Below, one piece after another: positions 16,230-26,888 of a stretch of 64,000 nt of DNA. How positions within the stretch are numbered: the stretch's first letter is position 1; each line of letters begins with the position of its first letter. This stretch comes from an uncultured Cohaesibacter sp. (GTDB lineage: Bacteria > Pseudomonadota > Alphaproteobacteria > Rhizobiales > Cohaesibacteraceae): the NCBI RefSeq assembly GCF_963676275.1, contig NZ_OY781091.1, positions 3,884,775 to 3,948,774 of the forward strand, read 5' to 3'. The notes under the pieces are model-generated. The model did not search any database. It was not told the origin of the DNA and saw nothing but the letters and a program-made list of their open reading frames with translations. Both the position numbers and the translations under genes were made by a program.

Positions 16230-16883
16230 TCAAAGCTCCCGTTCCAGAATGTGATCGACCAAAATTCCCGGTGTTTTCACCGCGTCCGGATGGATGGCAC
16301 CGATCGGTACGATCGCTTCCGCTTCCGCAATGACAGTCTCTGCCGCCATGGCCATAACCGGATTGAAATTGTGAGCGGTCAGGGCGTAATCGAGATTGCC
16401 TTTATAGTCGGCATTCTTGGCCTTGATCAGCGCAAAGTCACCACGGATGGGTTCTTCAAGCAAATAGCGCTTGCCTTGCACTTCAACGATCTGCTTGCCC
16501 TCTTCCACTGGCGTACCCAGTCCCGTTTCGGTCAGCACACCGCCCAGACCAACACCTCCGGCGCGAATCCGCTCGATCAGCGTGCCTTGCGGAACCAGTT
16601 CCACCTCGATCTCGCCGGCAATCATTTTCTGCTGGGTTTCAGGATTGAGCCCGATGTGACTTGCGATCACCTTCTTGACCAGCCCGGCCGTAATCAGCTT
16701 GCCGATCCCTTTTCCCACCAGCGCCGTATCGTTGGCAACGACGGTAAAGCCGCCCACGCCCCGCGCGACCAGTGCATCAATCATGCGCTCTGGCGTTCCG
16801 ACCGCCATGAATCCACCAATGAGCAACACGGCTCCTTCGGGGATCAACGCTGCAGCATCTTCCAGTTTGGTTGCTGTCTTCAT
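16230..16883 (-). CDS. atoD: 3-oxoacid/acetate CoA-transferase, alpha subunit
   Basis: 217 residues, the normal alpha-subunit size. The glycine-rich GAVLLIGGFMAVGTPE near residue 17 and GVGLGGVLTETGLGT near 118 are family blocks. A GGAG site precedes the ATG at 16883. It is the first gene of the two-gene operon; its upstream region carries one copy of the shared ATTACGGTACAA motif. It works with the beta subunit as the heteromeric transferase. Confidence 0.93.
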   Translation of the reverse strand: MKTATKLEDAAALIPEGAVLLIGGFMAVGTPERMIDALVARGVGGFTVVANDTALVGKGIGKLITAGLVKKVIASHIGLNPETQQKMIAGEIEVELVPQGTLIERIRAGGVGLGGVLTETGLGTPVEEGKQIVEVQGKRYLLEEPIRGDFALIKAKNADYKGNLDYALTAHNFNPVMAMAAETVIAEAEAIVPIGAIHPDAVKTPGILVDHILEREL

Positions 16884-17019
16884 CGGCTACTCCTATTTCC
16901 TCCGCTGTAGCACCTTCAGGTCCCGAAAAGTCGTATTCCCATACGCACTTTCGCAGGCCATTCTTCTGACTGCTTACAGTCGACCTATTATTCTCAATGT
17001 GCCGGCAATCAAAATCCAC

Positions 17020-17035
17020 ATTACGGTACAAGCGA
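17020..17035 (+). promoter_or_regulatory. shared 16-mer, copy before the CoA-transferase operon
   Basis: ATTACGGTACAAGCGA, 137 bases upstream of the atoD start. A degenerate direct repeat (CACATTACGGTACAA then CACATTTCGGTCAAC) spaced about 21 bases suggests two half-sites on one face of the helix. Confidence 0.5.
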
Positions 17036-17244
17036 ACCACATTTCGGTCAACCTGCAAAAGCGACAAAAGAGAGAACAAATTGCTCAATTCCCGCGTCAA
17101 TTCACCGCTTTTTGCGCCACAGATCCGATGTCGGCGCCTCGATAAGCAGCGCTGGCACCAACCGCAGCGGCAATGAAAATTATTACGACAGAACAATTAG
17201 TTACTTAACCTTACGAAGTTTTTCGTAGAAACTCTCAAGCGCCA

Positions 17245-17285
17245 TAAAAAAACCGCTCCGCACATCATTGGTGCGAAACGGTTTT
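17245..17285 (-). terminator. terminator of the CHAD-ParA-CYTH operon
   Basis: AAAACCG (17249-17255) pairs with CGGTTTT (17279-17285), with an inner CGCAC/GTGCG stem. The A run from 17246 gives the leftward T tract. It starts 47 bases after the CYTH stop. Confidence 0.85.
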
Positions 17286-17331
17286 GCCTCCCCTTCATCC
17301 AGAACGCCCCAAGGGCCATCAATCCCGGCAC

Positions 17332-17835
17332 CTAGCCAGACGGAAAGCCCTTTACCGCGAGAGCCTTGTTCTTGTAGCCCTTGTTGCCCGTCACATCCTT
17401 GCCGAACCAGTCGGGCGCAACAAAAGCCTTGGCAGCTTGCCGTGAAGCAAATTCCACCTCCACCAGCAGCAAGCCCTTAAGCGCACCATGAAAGATGTCC
17501 AGCTCATAGCGAAGCCCATCCTCAAGCTCCCCGATATACCGCGTCTTCTCGACCCGACAGCCCGATGTTGCAGGCCAGAAGCTGTCAAACTGCGCCTCGC
17601 TGATGGCCACTTCTATTTCCCGGCGCGCCAGTTCTCCATCGGATTTCAGCGTCATGAAAAGAGAGGTTCCAGACGCATTGATCTTCTTGCGCAGCCTGAT
17701 TTCGACGGAATCCTCCGCCGCCGTCAGATAGCCCTGCGATACGCCCACAGCTTCAAGCCCGGCAAGATCAGGCAGCCGATCAACGAGGAATTTGCGCTCG
17801 ATCTCGACGGGCATCTTGTCTTCGCTGGCAGTCAT
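17332..17835 (-). CDS. CYTH-domain protein (inorganic triphosphatase-like)
   Basis: 167 residues. VEIERKFLV at 10-18 contains the intact EXEXK signature (Glu11, Glu13, Lys15) that binds divalent metal in CYTH tunnels; further acidic/basic strand pairs (VEIRLRKK, LFMTLKSDGELARREIEV, LVEVEF) fit the fold. Single-domain bacterial CYTH proteins are typically tripolyphosphatases or bind polyphosphate-like ligands. Its ATG shares one base with the ParA stop, so it is translationally coupled to ParA and through it to CHAD. A catalytic role on tripolyphosphate or the ends of polyphosphate is likely from the family, not proven. Confidence 0.9.
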   Translation of the reverse strand: MTASEDKMPVEIERKFLVDRLPDLAGLEAVGVSQGYLTAAEDSVEIRLRKKINASGTSLFMTLKSDGELARREIEVAISEAQFDSFWPATSGCRVEKTRYIGELEDGLRYELDIFHGALKGLLLVEVEFASRQAAKAFVAPDWFGKDVTGNKGYKNKALAVKGFPSG

Positions 17836-18584
17836 CAGAGATCAACTTTCTTTTTGATGTCGCGATACAGCCCCTTATAGGCCTTGGATGCCGCACTGGC
17901 CGGAGCACTGGCCAGAACTGGAGCCCGATGCACGCCCATGCGCTCGACATCCGAGGCAAATGGCACCTGCGCCGAAAGAAACTGCTTCTTATATTGCCCG
18001 GACAATTCCTCCATCAGTTCCCCATGCAGCGACTTGACCGACTGTACCATGGAAAAGAAAGCGGCAAGCTTTTTGAGCGGGATCTTGTTAGAGCGGAAAA
18101 AATCGACCAGTTGCTCGAAGGTGCGCTGGGAAAGGGTGGTGGGAATGACCGGCACCAGAATAACGTCAGACGCCTTGAAAACACTTTCCGAGAGGGCTGA
18201 AATATTGGGCGGGCAATCAAGCAGGATGACGTCATAATCCTTCTTGACCGCCTTCAATGCCTTCTTCAGCCGTGAGCGACTATTCTTCATGCGCGACAGG
18301 AACACATCGAAATTGCGAAAGCTCATATTGGCGGGCAGAATATCGAGATTGTCGTAATTGCTGCCCCGAATGGATTTGGTAAAGCGCTCCACATCCTTGA
18401 AAAAGCGCTCATCGGTCAGTTTCTTGGATGGCTTGACCCTGAAATAGAAGCCCGAAGCCCCTTGCGGGTCGAGATCGCAAAGCAGCACCCTTTTCCCCGC
18501 ATCAGCCAGAGCATAGGCCAGATTGACCGATGTCGCGGTCTTGCCGACACCGCCCTTGTTGGAATAGCAGGCAATGATTTTCAT
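17835..18584 (-). CDS. ParA/MinD-family ATPase between CHAD and CYTH genes
   Basis: 249 residues. It opens with the deviant Walker A motif SNKGGVGKTA (signature Lys10, catalytic Lys15), then CDLDPQGAS (Walker A') and VILLDCPPNISAL (Walker B). These are marks of ParA-type positioning ATPases that dimerise on ATP and bind DNA nonspecifically. No parB gene or parS-like site is nearby. The start overlaps the CHAD stop by four bases (ATGA) and its stop overlaps the CYTH start. An orphan ParA locked between two polyphosphate-linked domains suggests it positions a polyphosphate cargo; this is inference. Confidence 0.93.
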   Translation of the reverse strand: MKIIACYSNKGGVGKTATSVNLAYALADAGKRVLLCDLDPQGASGFYFRVKPSKKLTDERFFKDVERFTKSIRGSNYDNLDILPANMSFRNFDVFLSRMKNSRSRLKKALKAVKKDYDVILLDCPPNISALSESVFKASDVILVPVIPTTLSQRTFEQLVDFFRSNKIPLKKLAAFFSMVQSVKSLHGELMEELSGQYKKQFLSAQVPFASDVERMGVHRAPVLASAPASAASKAYKGLYRDIKKKVDL

Positions 18585-20128
18585 TCTTTCCCCTCCGCGC
18601 TCCGGAACAGCGCCTTGAAGCTTTGCCGGGTTTCCTCGCTGTCAAAGTGCGCAAAGGCATCAAGAACCAATGCCCGTTGCTCGCCCTGTCTGTGATGCAA
18701 AACGGCGATCAGGGCACCCACGCTCTGCGCAATGGACATTTGCGTCGCCTTGTTGCGAAATTTCTGCCCGGCGACAAAGGCGGAAAGCGCATCAATCTGC
18801 ACAGAGCAGTCATTGAAGGCCCCGAGATTATCCTGCAGCCGCTTCATCGACTTGATCAGGCATCGGACATCTTCACGCGGAAACAGGGGGGTGAAAAATT
18901 CCATCAAATACCGCAGCTTCTTGCAATGGATGCGCAGCGCATGCACCTCGCTGTCGTCGCTGCCTGCATCAAGCCCTCTGGCAATCTTGCAGATCTTGCG
19001 ATAGCGCTTCCAGATCAGACCGCAGGCATAGTCATGCGCGCCAAGATCACCATTAGGCCCCTTTTCCAGCCGCTCCGGCGCATTGAAGAGATCATCAAGC
19101 GACTGCATCTCCGCCTGATAGGCATCGCCGATCAGGTGATCGGCAAGCTGCAAGGCGGCCTCCTCCCGCTCCCTTGCAAAAAGGGAGAACATTTCATTGA
19201 GCCCCTCATGCAGTGGTGCTGGCACCAGATCAAAAAAGCACTGCTTTTCCATTAGATAGACATCAAGATCGCGCAGTTTGCCAGTCTTGACCATCAGCTT
19301 GGAAAAGCGTTTTTTAAGGTCGCGCGTCTGCGCATCCGAATAAACACCCCGAAACAGGCTGAGCACGGAGCGAATCTTGCGCAGAGCTATGCGATAGTCA
19401 TGCAGGAATTCGCTATCAATATCATTGACGATCCCCTTCTCATGCACACGAGCAGCAGGCAGATAGGCCGCTATGATATCCGTTGCCACATCAAAGGCAG
19501 GCTCGTCCTGCCCAAGCGCGATTTCCGGCTTGAACACAGCCGAAGGAAAGGACAGGCAAAGGCCTGAGAAATAGCCCCGAAGATCGGTTTCCCCGCCCCC
19601 TATGCGAAATAGCGCCTCGCGCACCAGCGCCACAGCCTTGCCATATCCGCGCACCGGATGCAGAAAGGCAATAAGACCGATTGCGCCTCCGATCATGCGG
19701 GTTTCAACAAAGTTGATCCTGATGTGTATCTTGCCCTCGGCATCGACCAGCGCCATGCGGGCCGAACAAATCTGCAAGCGACAGATGGGCGTCAGCGCCC
19801 TCAGATCAGCAGGCCCCTTGAGCCGTTTTTGTGCCTTGAGCGCCTTGCGCACGCGCCCCTTGGGCAGATCGCGCAAGAAGCCACCCTCTGCAGGCCCTTT
19901 CTGGCTAATCGGCTCGCCATCACAACCAAGCAGCTTAAGGCGACCATGGCTGGCAAACAGGAACTGCCCCGACCGCAGCAGCGGCAGATGAAACATGTCC
20001 AGCAGAACGGCATCCGCCAGATCGGTCTGATCTGAACAGACCGGTTTCAGCTTGCCGAAATCTTCTCCCGCCAGACAATCCAGAGACCGGTTGGGAATGA
20101 ATATGAGACTATCATCAATCTGCGCCAT
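18581..20128 (-). CDS. CHAD-domain protein with degenerate CYTH-like N-terminus
   Basis: 515 residues. Residues about 210-505 are a CHAD helical domain with both basic repeats: FLHDYRIALRKIRSVLSLF (His243, Arg246, Arg250, Arg253) and VHALRIHCKKLRYLMEFF, followed by LQDNLGAFND. CHAD domains bind polyphosphate and go to polyphosphate granules. Residues about 50-180 have strand patterns like the CYTH part of CYTH-CHAD fusions (LKGPADLRALTPICRLQICSARMALVDAEG in position), but no EXEXK motif, so that half is probably inactive. It is the first gene of the three-gene coupled operon. It could be the adaptor linking granules to the ParA ATPase. Confidence 0.88.
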   Translation of the reverse strand: MAQIDDSLIFIPNRSLDCLAGEDFGKLKPVCSDQTDLADAVLLDMFHLPLLRSGQFLFASHGRLKLLGCDGEPISQKGPAEGGFLRDLPKGRVRKALKAQKRLKGPADLRALTPICRLQICSARMALVDAEGKIHIRINFVETRMIGGAIGLIAFLHPVRGYGKAVALVREALFRIGGGETDLRGYFSGLCLSFPSAVFKPEIALGQDEPAFDVATDIIAAYLPAARVHEKGIVNDIDSEFLHDYRIALRKIRSVLSLFRGVYSDAQTRDLKKRFSKLMVKTGKLRDLDVYLMEKQCFFDLVPAPLHEGLNEMFSLFAREREEAALQLADHLIGDAYQAEMQSLDDLFNAPERLEKGPNGDLGAHDYACGLIWKRYRKICKIARGLDAGSDDSEVHALRIHCKKLRYLMEFFTPLFPREDVRCLIKSMKRLQDNLGAFNDCSVQIDALSAFVAGQKFRNKATQMSIAQSVGALIAVLHHRQGEQRALVLDAFAHFDSEETRQSFKALFRSAEGKE

Positions 20129-20256
20129 GGCCTTATAGTTTCATGGAAGCGCTAAGGGTGCAAGCAGCCAGCAAGCGCACAATGTGCATTTCCTCAGAAA
20201 GTGACAGCCACAACCAAAATCCCCCACCCTTCGGCAAGCAGAGACCAACAACAAAC

Positions 20257-20284
20257 AAGGCACCCGACACATGCCGGATGCCTT
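20257..20284 (-). terminator. hairpin downstream of galK
   Basis: AAGGCA (20257-20262) pairs with TGCCTT (20279-20284), continued inward by CCG/CGG with one mismatch; leftward sequence is GTTTGTTGTTGG. A second perfect hairpin (CATGCCG 20328-20334 with CGGCATG 20340-20346) lies just after the galK stop. Confidence 0.65.
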
Positions 20285-20365
20285 GCTAAATTCTTGCTCA
20301 TTTTGCCCAAAGGCCGATACAGGATGCCATGCCGACAAGCGGCATGCCCTCGCTCAGCGGCGAGG

Positions 20366-21475
20366 CTAGGTCACAGCCAGAATGGAAGCCTTTTCGAAGC
20401 GCGCCACGATGCGTTTGCAAAATTCATCAGCCTTGTCTTTTTCAATCAGCGCCACGACAGAGCCGCCCCAGCCGCCACCGGTTTGCCGCGCCCCCAAAGC
20501 ACCAAAGGAAAGAGCGGTTTCGGCAATCAGGTCGGTTTCGGCGACCGTGATCTGATAATCGTCCCTCTGGGATGCATGGCTGGCAATCATCAGTTCGCCA
20601 AACCTTGCCATATCATGCGCCTTGAGCGCCGCCACCCCTTCCAGCACATGCTGGTTATCATTGATGATATGACGCGCCCTTCTGTTCAAAGGTTCGGGGA
20701 TGGCATTGATCCGGTCAAGGTCAGACGGCCCCAGATCGCTGAGCATCTCCACCTGCAATGCGGCGCAGGCAGCCTTGCATTCGGCCACGCGGGTCGCATA
20801 GCCATCCTCGCCGCCATCAACGAGCTGATGGCTGACCCCCGAAGCAATGATGACAAAGGCATGATCGGCCGATGTCGTCACCAGTTCATAGGCCAGCGTG
20901 TTGGTATTGAGGAACATGGCAACGCCCGGATCGCCAACAGAGGATGCGAACTGGTCCATGATGCCGCAGGGCATGCCGACAAAGTCATTCTCCACCGCAC
21001 GCGCCTTGACGGCCACATCGACAGCGCTCATCTGACGACCATAAAGCGCCAGCGCTGCCTTGATGGACACCACTTCCAGCGCCGCGGAACTGGAAAGCCC
21101 TGCCCCCATCGGCAAGGTCGTCTCAAGCGCGACACAGAGGCCGGTCCGGGCAACATCTTCCGCAGCAACCGCTTTGAGGCAGCCCAACAGATAATCGGAC
21201 CAGCGCCCCTGTCGCCCATCCTCGATATTGCGTATCTCGGTTTCAGCGAAAGTGTCGGAATAGGCCTCGATTACGCCCGGCTTGTCACCCTTGCCCAAGG
21301 CAATGGAAACGCCGAGCCCGCGCAGGGCCATCGGCAGCACGAAGCCACCATTATAATCGGTATGCTCTCCCAGCAGATTGACCCGCCCGGGTGAATAGGC
21401 CACCACATCGGGCGCCAGACCGAAATGCTTCTCAAAGGCTGCCCGTACAGATGCGGTTTCTCTTTCCTCAGCCAT
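20366..21475 (-). CDS. galK: galactokinase
   Basis: 369 residues. The galactokinase signature GRVNLLGEHTDYNGG is at about 30-44 and the GHMP ATP loop PMGAGLSSSAALE near 122; the third motif GARQTGGGWGGSVVAL is near 337. It phosphorylates galactose to galactose 1-phosphate, the first committed step of the Leloir pathway. It is the last gene of galE-galT-galK; the galT stop is nine bases upstream. Two hairpins follow. Confidence 0.96.
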   Translation of the reverse strand: MAEERETASVRAAFEKHFGLAPDVVAYSPGRVNLLGEHTDYNGGFVLPMALRGLGVSIALGKGDKPGVIEAYSDTFAETEIRNIEDGRQGRWSDYLLGCLKAVAAEDVARTGLCVALETTLPMGAGLSSSAALEVVSIKAALALYGRQMSAVDVAVKARAVENDFVGMPCGIMDQFASSVGDPGVAMFLNTNTLAYELVTTSADHAFVIIASGVSHQLVDGGEDGYATRVAECKAACAALQVEMLSDLGPSDLDRINAIPEPLNRRARHIINDNQHVLEGVAALKAHDMARFGELMIASHASQRDDYQITVAETDLIAETALSFGALGARQTGGGWGGSVVALIEKDKADEFCKRIVARFEKASILAVT

Positions 21476-21484
21476 GCATCCCCC

Positions 21485-23544
<2,060 letters not shown>

Positions 23545-23650
23545 ATTCATGCTCCCAATAGCAACAGCCTCAGGCTGTCAGGCAAATAAATGCATCCAAG
23601 ATAGAGCGTTAAAACACATTTTTTCCGGTTTCTGAAGTCTAGTCCAGAAA

Positions 23651-23679
23651 TTGACAGGAGTAAATATTTACTAGATAAT
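23651..23679 (+). promoter_or_regulatory. sigma-70-like promoter for the LacI gene
   Basis: TTGACA (23651-23656), 17-base spacer, GATAAT (23674-23679). It lies 104 bases before the ATG and is overlapped by both palindromes, so occupation of these would block it. Confidence 0.65.
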
Positions 23680-23685
23680 TATCTA
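23659..23685. promoter_or_regulatory. two abutting 14-bp palindromes, candidate galETK/LacI operator
   Basis: AGTAAATATTTACT (23659-23672) and TAGATAATTATCTA (23672-23685) are each perfect and share one base. LacI-type proteins bind such palindromes, although the usual central CG is missing in both. Confidence 0.6.
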
Positions 23686-23782
23686 ACACATTTCACATCC
23701 AGATAAAGACACATATCTCTGCTTTCCTTGCCCACTGTCTTGTGCTTGAAAGAAACAGAAAAGCAGAGCGGAGACTTCACGC

Positions 23783-24793
23783 ATGGCCACGATCAAGGAT
23801 ATCGCAGAACGGGTAGGCGTTTCACCAACAACGGTGTCGCGTGTCCTCAACTATGATTCCAGCCTGTCCGTGTCCGAAAAGAAGAGACGCCAGATCATCG
23901 AGACCGCGCAGGACCTCAATTACGCCCCCCCGCGCATGCGCGCCAAAAAGCGCAAACTGATCGCAGGTCAGCGACAGACAACAATCTCACTGCTGCATAC
24001 GCTCAATGAAACCGAGGAGCTGGCCGACCCCTATTTTATCACCATCCGCCACAGCATCGAGAAGCATCTCTCCGAAGCAGGATTGCGGATCGACAACCGC
24101 TTCTGCCATCTGGAAGAATTTCCCGCCGACAGCCTGAAGGAAAATCACGCCATTCTGTTGATCGGCCCGCATGATCGCAACACGATCGATAGTCTGGCCC
24201 GCTCAGCAGCAGCCTTTGTCTGCGTCGATTTCCCGCCCGACAGAGCCGATGTGGATTGCGTCTTCCCTGATCTGGAGCAGGCCATGGCCAATCTTCTGGA
24301 TGCCCTCTGGCAAAAGGGCTTGCGGAAATTCGGCTTCATCGGCGCGCTGTCAGGGGAGGAAAATCCGCGCCGCCCCTATCCGGACCTGCGCAGTCGTACC
24401 TTCATGCAATGGTTCGAGGCCAAGGGATTGCAGGCGCCAGCCAATGTGCGATTCGAGCGCCTCACCCCGATGAGCGGTTTCGAGCTGGCCAGACAATTGC
24501 TCGACAACCCGGATCGGCCAGAAATCATCATCGCAGCCAATGACACCATGGCCATCGGCGCCCTTCAGGCCGCCAGCAGCCTCGATCTCAAGGTTCCTCA
24601 GGATCTGCGCATCGTCGGCTTCAATGACATTCCTGCCGCAGGCCTGATCGAGCCCAGCCTGACCACTGTCGCAATTCCGGCTGAAGATATCGGGCGCGCA
24701 GCCGTTGACCTGCTGCTCGAGCGCCTCTCCGGGCGCAGCTTTTCCAAAAAGATCATTCTGGGCACAAAAATCCGCTGGCGTGAGAGCTGCTGA
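23783..24793 (+). CDS. LacI-family regulator, probably of galETK
   Basis: 336 residues. The N-terminal HTH (ATIKDIAERVGVSPTTVSRVLNYDSSLSVSE) is canonical LacI, followed by a periplasmic-binding-protein-like sensor with the late blocks IIAANDTMAIGALQAA, VGFNDIPAAGLIEPSLTTV and IPAEDIGRAAVDLLLERL. It is divergent from galE with a 238-base shared region, the standard layout for a local repressor. The inducer is presumably galactose or a galactoside; this is inference. Confidence 0.93.
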   Translation: MATIKDIAERVGVSPTTVSRVLNYDSSLSVSEKKRRQIIETAQDLNYAPPRMRAKKRKLIAGQRQTTISLLHTLNETEELADPYFITIRHSIEKHLSEAGLRIDNRFCHLEEFPADSLKENHAILLIGPHDRNTIDSLARSAAAFVCVDFPPDRADVDCVFPDLEQAMANLLDALWQKGLRKFGFIGALSGEENPRRPYPDLRSRTFMQWFEAKGLQAPANVRFERLTPMSGFELARQLLDNPDRPEIIIAANDTMAIGALQAASSLDLKVPQDLRIVGFNDIPAAGLIEPSLTTVAIPAEDIGRAAVDLLLERLSGRSFSKKIILGTKIRWRESC

Positions 24794-24835
24794 CCAACGC
24801 CCCGCCTGAGCGGAGACGCCCCTTCCTCAAGACAC

Positions 24836-24875
24836 GAAAAAAGGCGGAAGCAATGATCTTGCTCCCGCCCTTTAA
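24836..24875. terminator. bidirectional terminator between the LacI gene and pyrE
   Basis: GGCGGAAGCAA (24843-24853) pairs with TTGCTCCCGCC (24859-24869) with one mismatch; A bases on the left and TTTAAAAA on the right serve both directions. Confidence 0.82.
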
Positions 24876-24892
24876 AAATGAGTTGGATGGCC

Positions 24893-25603
24893 TTAGCCCT
24901 TTTCGGGCACCGCCGTGATCTGCGTCGCACCGCCATGTTCGCCCGACCATTTGAGCGGTTCATGCAGGAAGCGCTCGACGCTGTCCAGCGTCTTGGTGTC
25001 GAAATAATTCTGCTTCTTGGCAACCGCCAGCACATCATGCCATGTCGCCAGATAATGCAGATTGAGATCGATCTTCTTCATATTTTCCAGCGCTTCGGGG
25101 AAAATGTCATAATAGAACAGCACGATGGTGTCATGCACCTCGGCCTCGGCCTTGCGCATGGCTTCAACAAAATTGATCTTGCTGCCGCCATCCGTGGTCA
25201 GGTCTTCCACCAGCAAGGCGCGCTTGCCAGCAATGGGAGCCCCTTCGATCTGCGCATCCCGTCCATATCCCTTTGGCTTCTTGCGGACATAATTCATCGG
25301 CAGCGCCAACTTGTCTGCAATCCATGCAGCGAAGGGAATACCAGCCGTTTCGCCACCAACAATCGCGTCAATCTTCTCAAAGCCGATATCGCGCATGATG
25401 GTCGCTGCGCAAAATTCCATCAGCGTGTTGCGAATGCGCGGATAGGAAATCAGCTTGCGGCAATCGATATAGGTGGCGCTAGCCAGTCCGGACGCCAGCA
25501 TGAAGGGCTCTTCGGGGCGAAAATGCACCGCATTGACCTCCAGCAGCATCTGAGCGGTCAGTTCGGCCATGAGAGCGCGATCAGGAAAGGAAGAAGTAAT
25601 CAT
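24893..25603 (-). CDS. pyrE: orotate phosphoribosyltransferase
   Basis: 236 residues from the ATG at 25603 (AGAGGA upstream). The PRPP-binding motif is [14 protein letters not shown], preceded by [15 protein letters not shown] and [17 protein letters not shown]. It makes orotidine 5-phosphate from orotate and PRPP in pyrimidine synthesis. It follows pyrC by 38 bases. At about 236 residues it has the longer alphaproteobacterial C-terminus. Confidence 0.94.
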   Translation of the reverse strand: MITSSFPDRALMAELTAQMLLEVNAVHFRPEEPFMLASGLASATYIDCRKLISYPRIRNTLMEFCAATIMRDIGFEKIDAIVGGETAGIPFAAWIADKLALPMNYVRKKPKGYGRDAQIEGAPIAGKRALLVEDLTTDGGSKINFVEAMRKAEAEVHDTIVLFYYDIFPEALENMKKIDLNLHYLATWHDVLAVAKKQNYFDTKTLDSVERFLHEPLKWSGEHGGATQITAVPEKG

Positions 25604-25641
25604 CAGGGCATCCTCTAGAAGGTGCGAACCGGGCAATCGGC

Positions 25642-26709
25642 TCAAGCGTTAGCGGTTTCATATCGCCAGAATAACGGGAAACCGGGATCAAAAATAACGA
25701 CGTCATCACCACCGGCGGCGATCTTGTCATCCAGCACCAGCGGCGCATCCCCCTTGAACAGGCGAATGCGTTGCTCATTGGCTGGCAAACCATAAAAGGC
25801 GGGGCCATTGAGCGACATGAAGGCTTCAAGCTTGTCGAGCGCGCCTTCCTGCTCAAAGACATGCGCCAGACAATTCACCGTGTTGGCGGCATTGAACACA
25901 CCGGCACAGCCGCAGGCGCATTCCTTGGCAGATTTGGCATGCGGCGCGGAATCCGTACCCAGAAAGAAGCGTGCATGCCCCGAAGTCGCCGCCGCCCGCA
26001 AAGCCAGACGATGCTTCTCGCGCTTGGCAACAGGCAGGCAATAATAATGCGGCTTTATGCCTCCGACCAGAATGGCATTGCGATTGATGATCAGATGGTG
26101 CGTGGTGATGGTAGCAGCGGTCCGTGCTCCTGCCCCCTTGACGAACTCAACACCGTCTTCGGTGGTCACATGTTCCATCACGATGCGCAGATCGGCAAAC
26201 CGTTCGCGGATCGGGGAAAGCACCCGCTCAATGAAAACGGCTTCCCGGTCGAAAATGTCGATATCCGCATCCGTCACCTCGCCATGCACCAGCAAAGGCA
26301 CATCCACCTCGGCCATCTTCTCCAAAACCGGATAGATGGCTTCGATATTGCGCACACCGCTATCGGAATTGGTGGTCGCTCCGGCAGGATAAAGCTTCAA
26401 GGCCTTGATCAGCCCCGATTTCACGCCAGCCTCGACATTCGCCGGATCGGTGCTTTCGGTCAGATACAGGGTCATCAGCGGCTCAAAATTGTGCCCTGAA
26501 GGCATGGCCGCCAGAATGCGATCTCGATAGGCCTTAGCATTGGCAACCGTCACCACCGGCGGCACAAGATTGGGCATGATGATTGCCCTGCCGAAATGGG
26601 CGCTGCTATGGGGCAGAACCGCCTTCAGCATCTCGCCATCACGCAAATGCAGATGCCAGTCATCGGGCCGACGGACAATAAAATCAGTTGTTTTTTCAGC
26701 TGGGCTCAT
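25642..26709 (-). CDS. pyrC: dihydroorotase, class II
   Basis: 355 residues from the ATG at 26709 (GGAG nine bases upstream). The metal site [10 protein letters not shown] is near residue 17; other marks are [26 protein letters not shown] with the carbamylated Lys, and FLGTDSAPH. It cyclises carbamoyl aspartate to dihydroorotate. It forms an operon with pyrE, an unlinked housekeeping insertion between the galactose and arabinose modules. Confidence 0.95.
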   Translation of the reverse strand: MSPAEKTTDFIVRRPDDWHLHLRDGEMLKAVLPHSSAHFGRAIIMPNLVPPVVTVANAKAYRDRILAAMPSGHNFEPLMTLYLTESTDPANVEAGVKSGLIKALKLYPAGATTNSDSGVRNIEAIYPVLEKMAEVDVPLLVHGEVTDADIDIFDREAVFIERVLSPIRERFADLRIVMEHVTTEDGVEFVKGAGARTAATITTHHLIINRNAILVGGIKPHYYCLPVAKREKHRLALRAAATSGHARFFLGTDSAPHAKSAKECACGCAGVFNAANTVNCLAHVFEQEGALDKLEAFMSLNGPAFYGLPANEQRIRLFKGDAPLVLDDKIAAGGDDVVIFDPGFPLFWRYETANA

Positions 26710-26824
26710 CGGGGCAACTCCGCGTGCGTGCAAATTGCGCTATCTTTAACAACATTTTGCCGAAAAAGCCTAGCCCTTCGTTTGAACTGTGGAAGCCTGC
26801 GCAGCAAGACCGCAAGTCAGACAA

Positions 26825-26856
26825 AGAAAAGCCCGAACAGCATCGCCATTCGGGCC
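26825..26856 (-). terminator. terminator of araB
   Basis: GCCCGAA (26831-26837) pairs with TTCGGGC (26849-26855); the AAAGAAAA to the left gives the T-rich leftward end. It lies 33 bases beyond the araB stop. Confidence 0.82.
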
Positions 26857-26888
26857 TTAGTCTTTACGCATTGCTATGAGGACGCGCT

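Larger units (their letters stand above)
16884..17331. other. regulatory gap between the CoA-transferase operon and the CYTH gene
   Basis: No gene visible. It contains the atoD-side promoter region, the motif copy at 17020-17035, a related CACATTTCGGTCAAC just after it (17039-17053), and the CYTH-operon terminator at 17245-17285. Confidence 0.55.

Noticed and set aside
12677-16883. identification of the island as L-carnitine degradation
   Set aside because: The enzyme classes fit, but the 309-residue dehydrogenase cannot be told from other short 3-hydroxyacyl dehydrogenases and no betaine genes are present.
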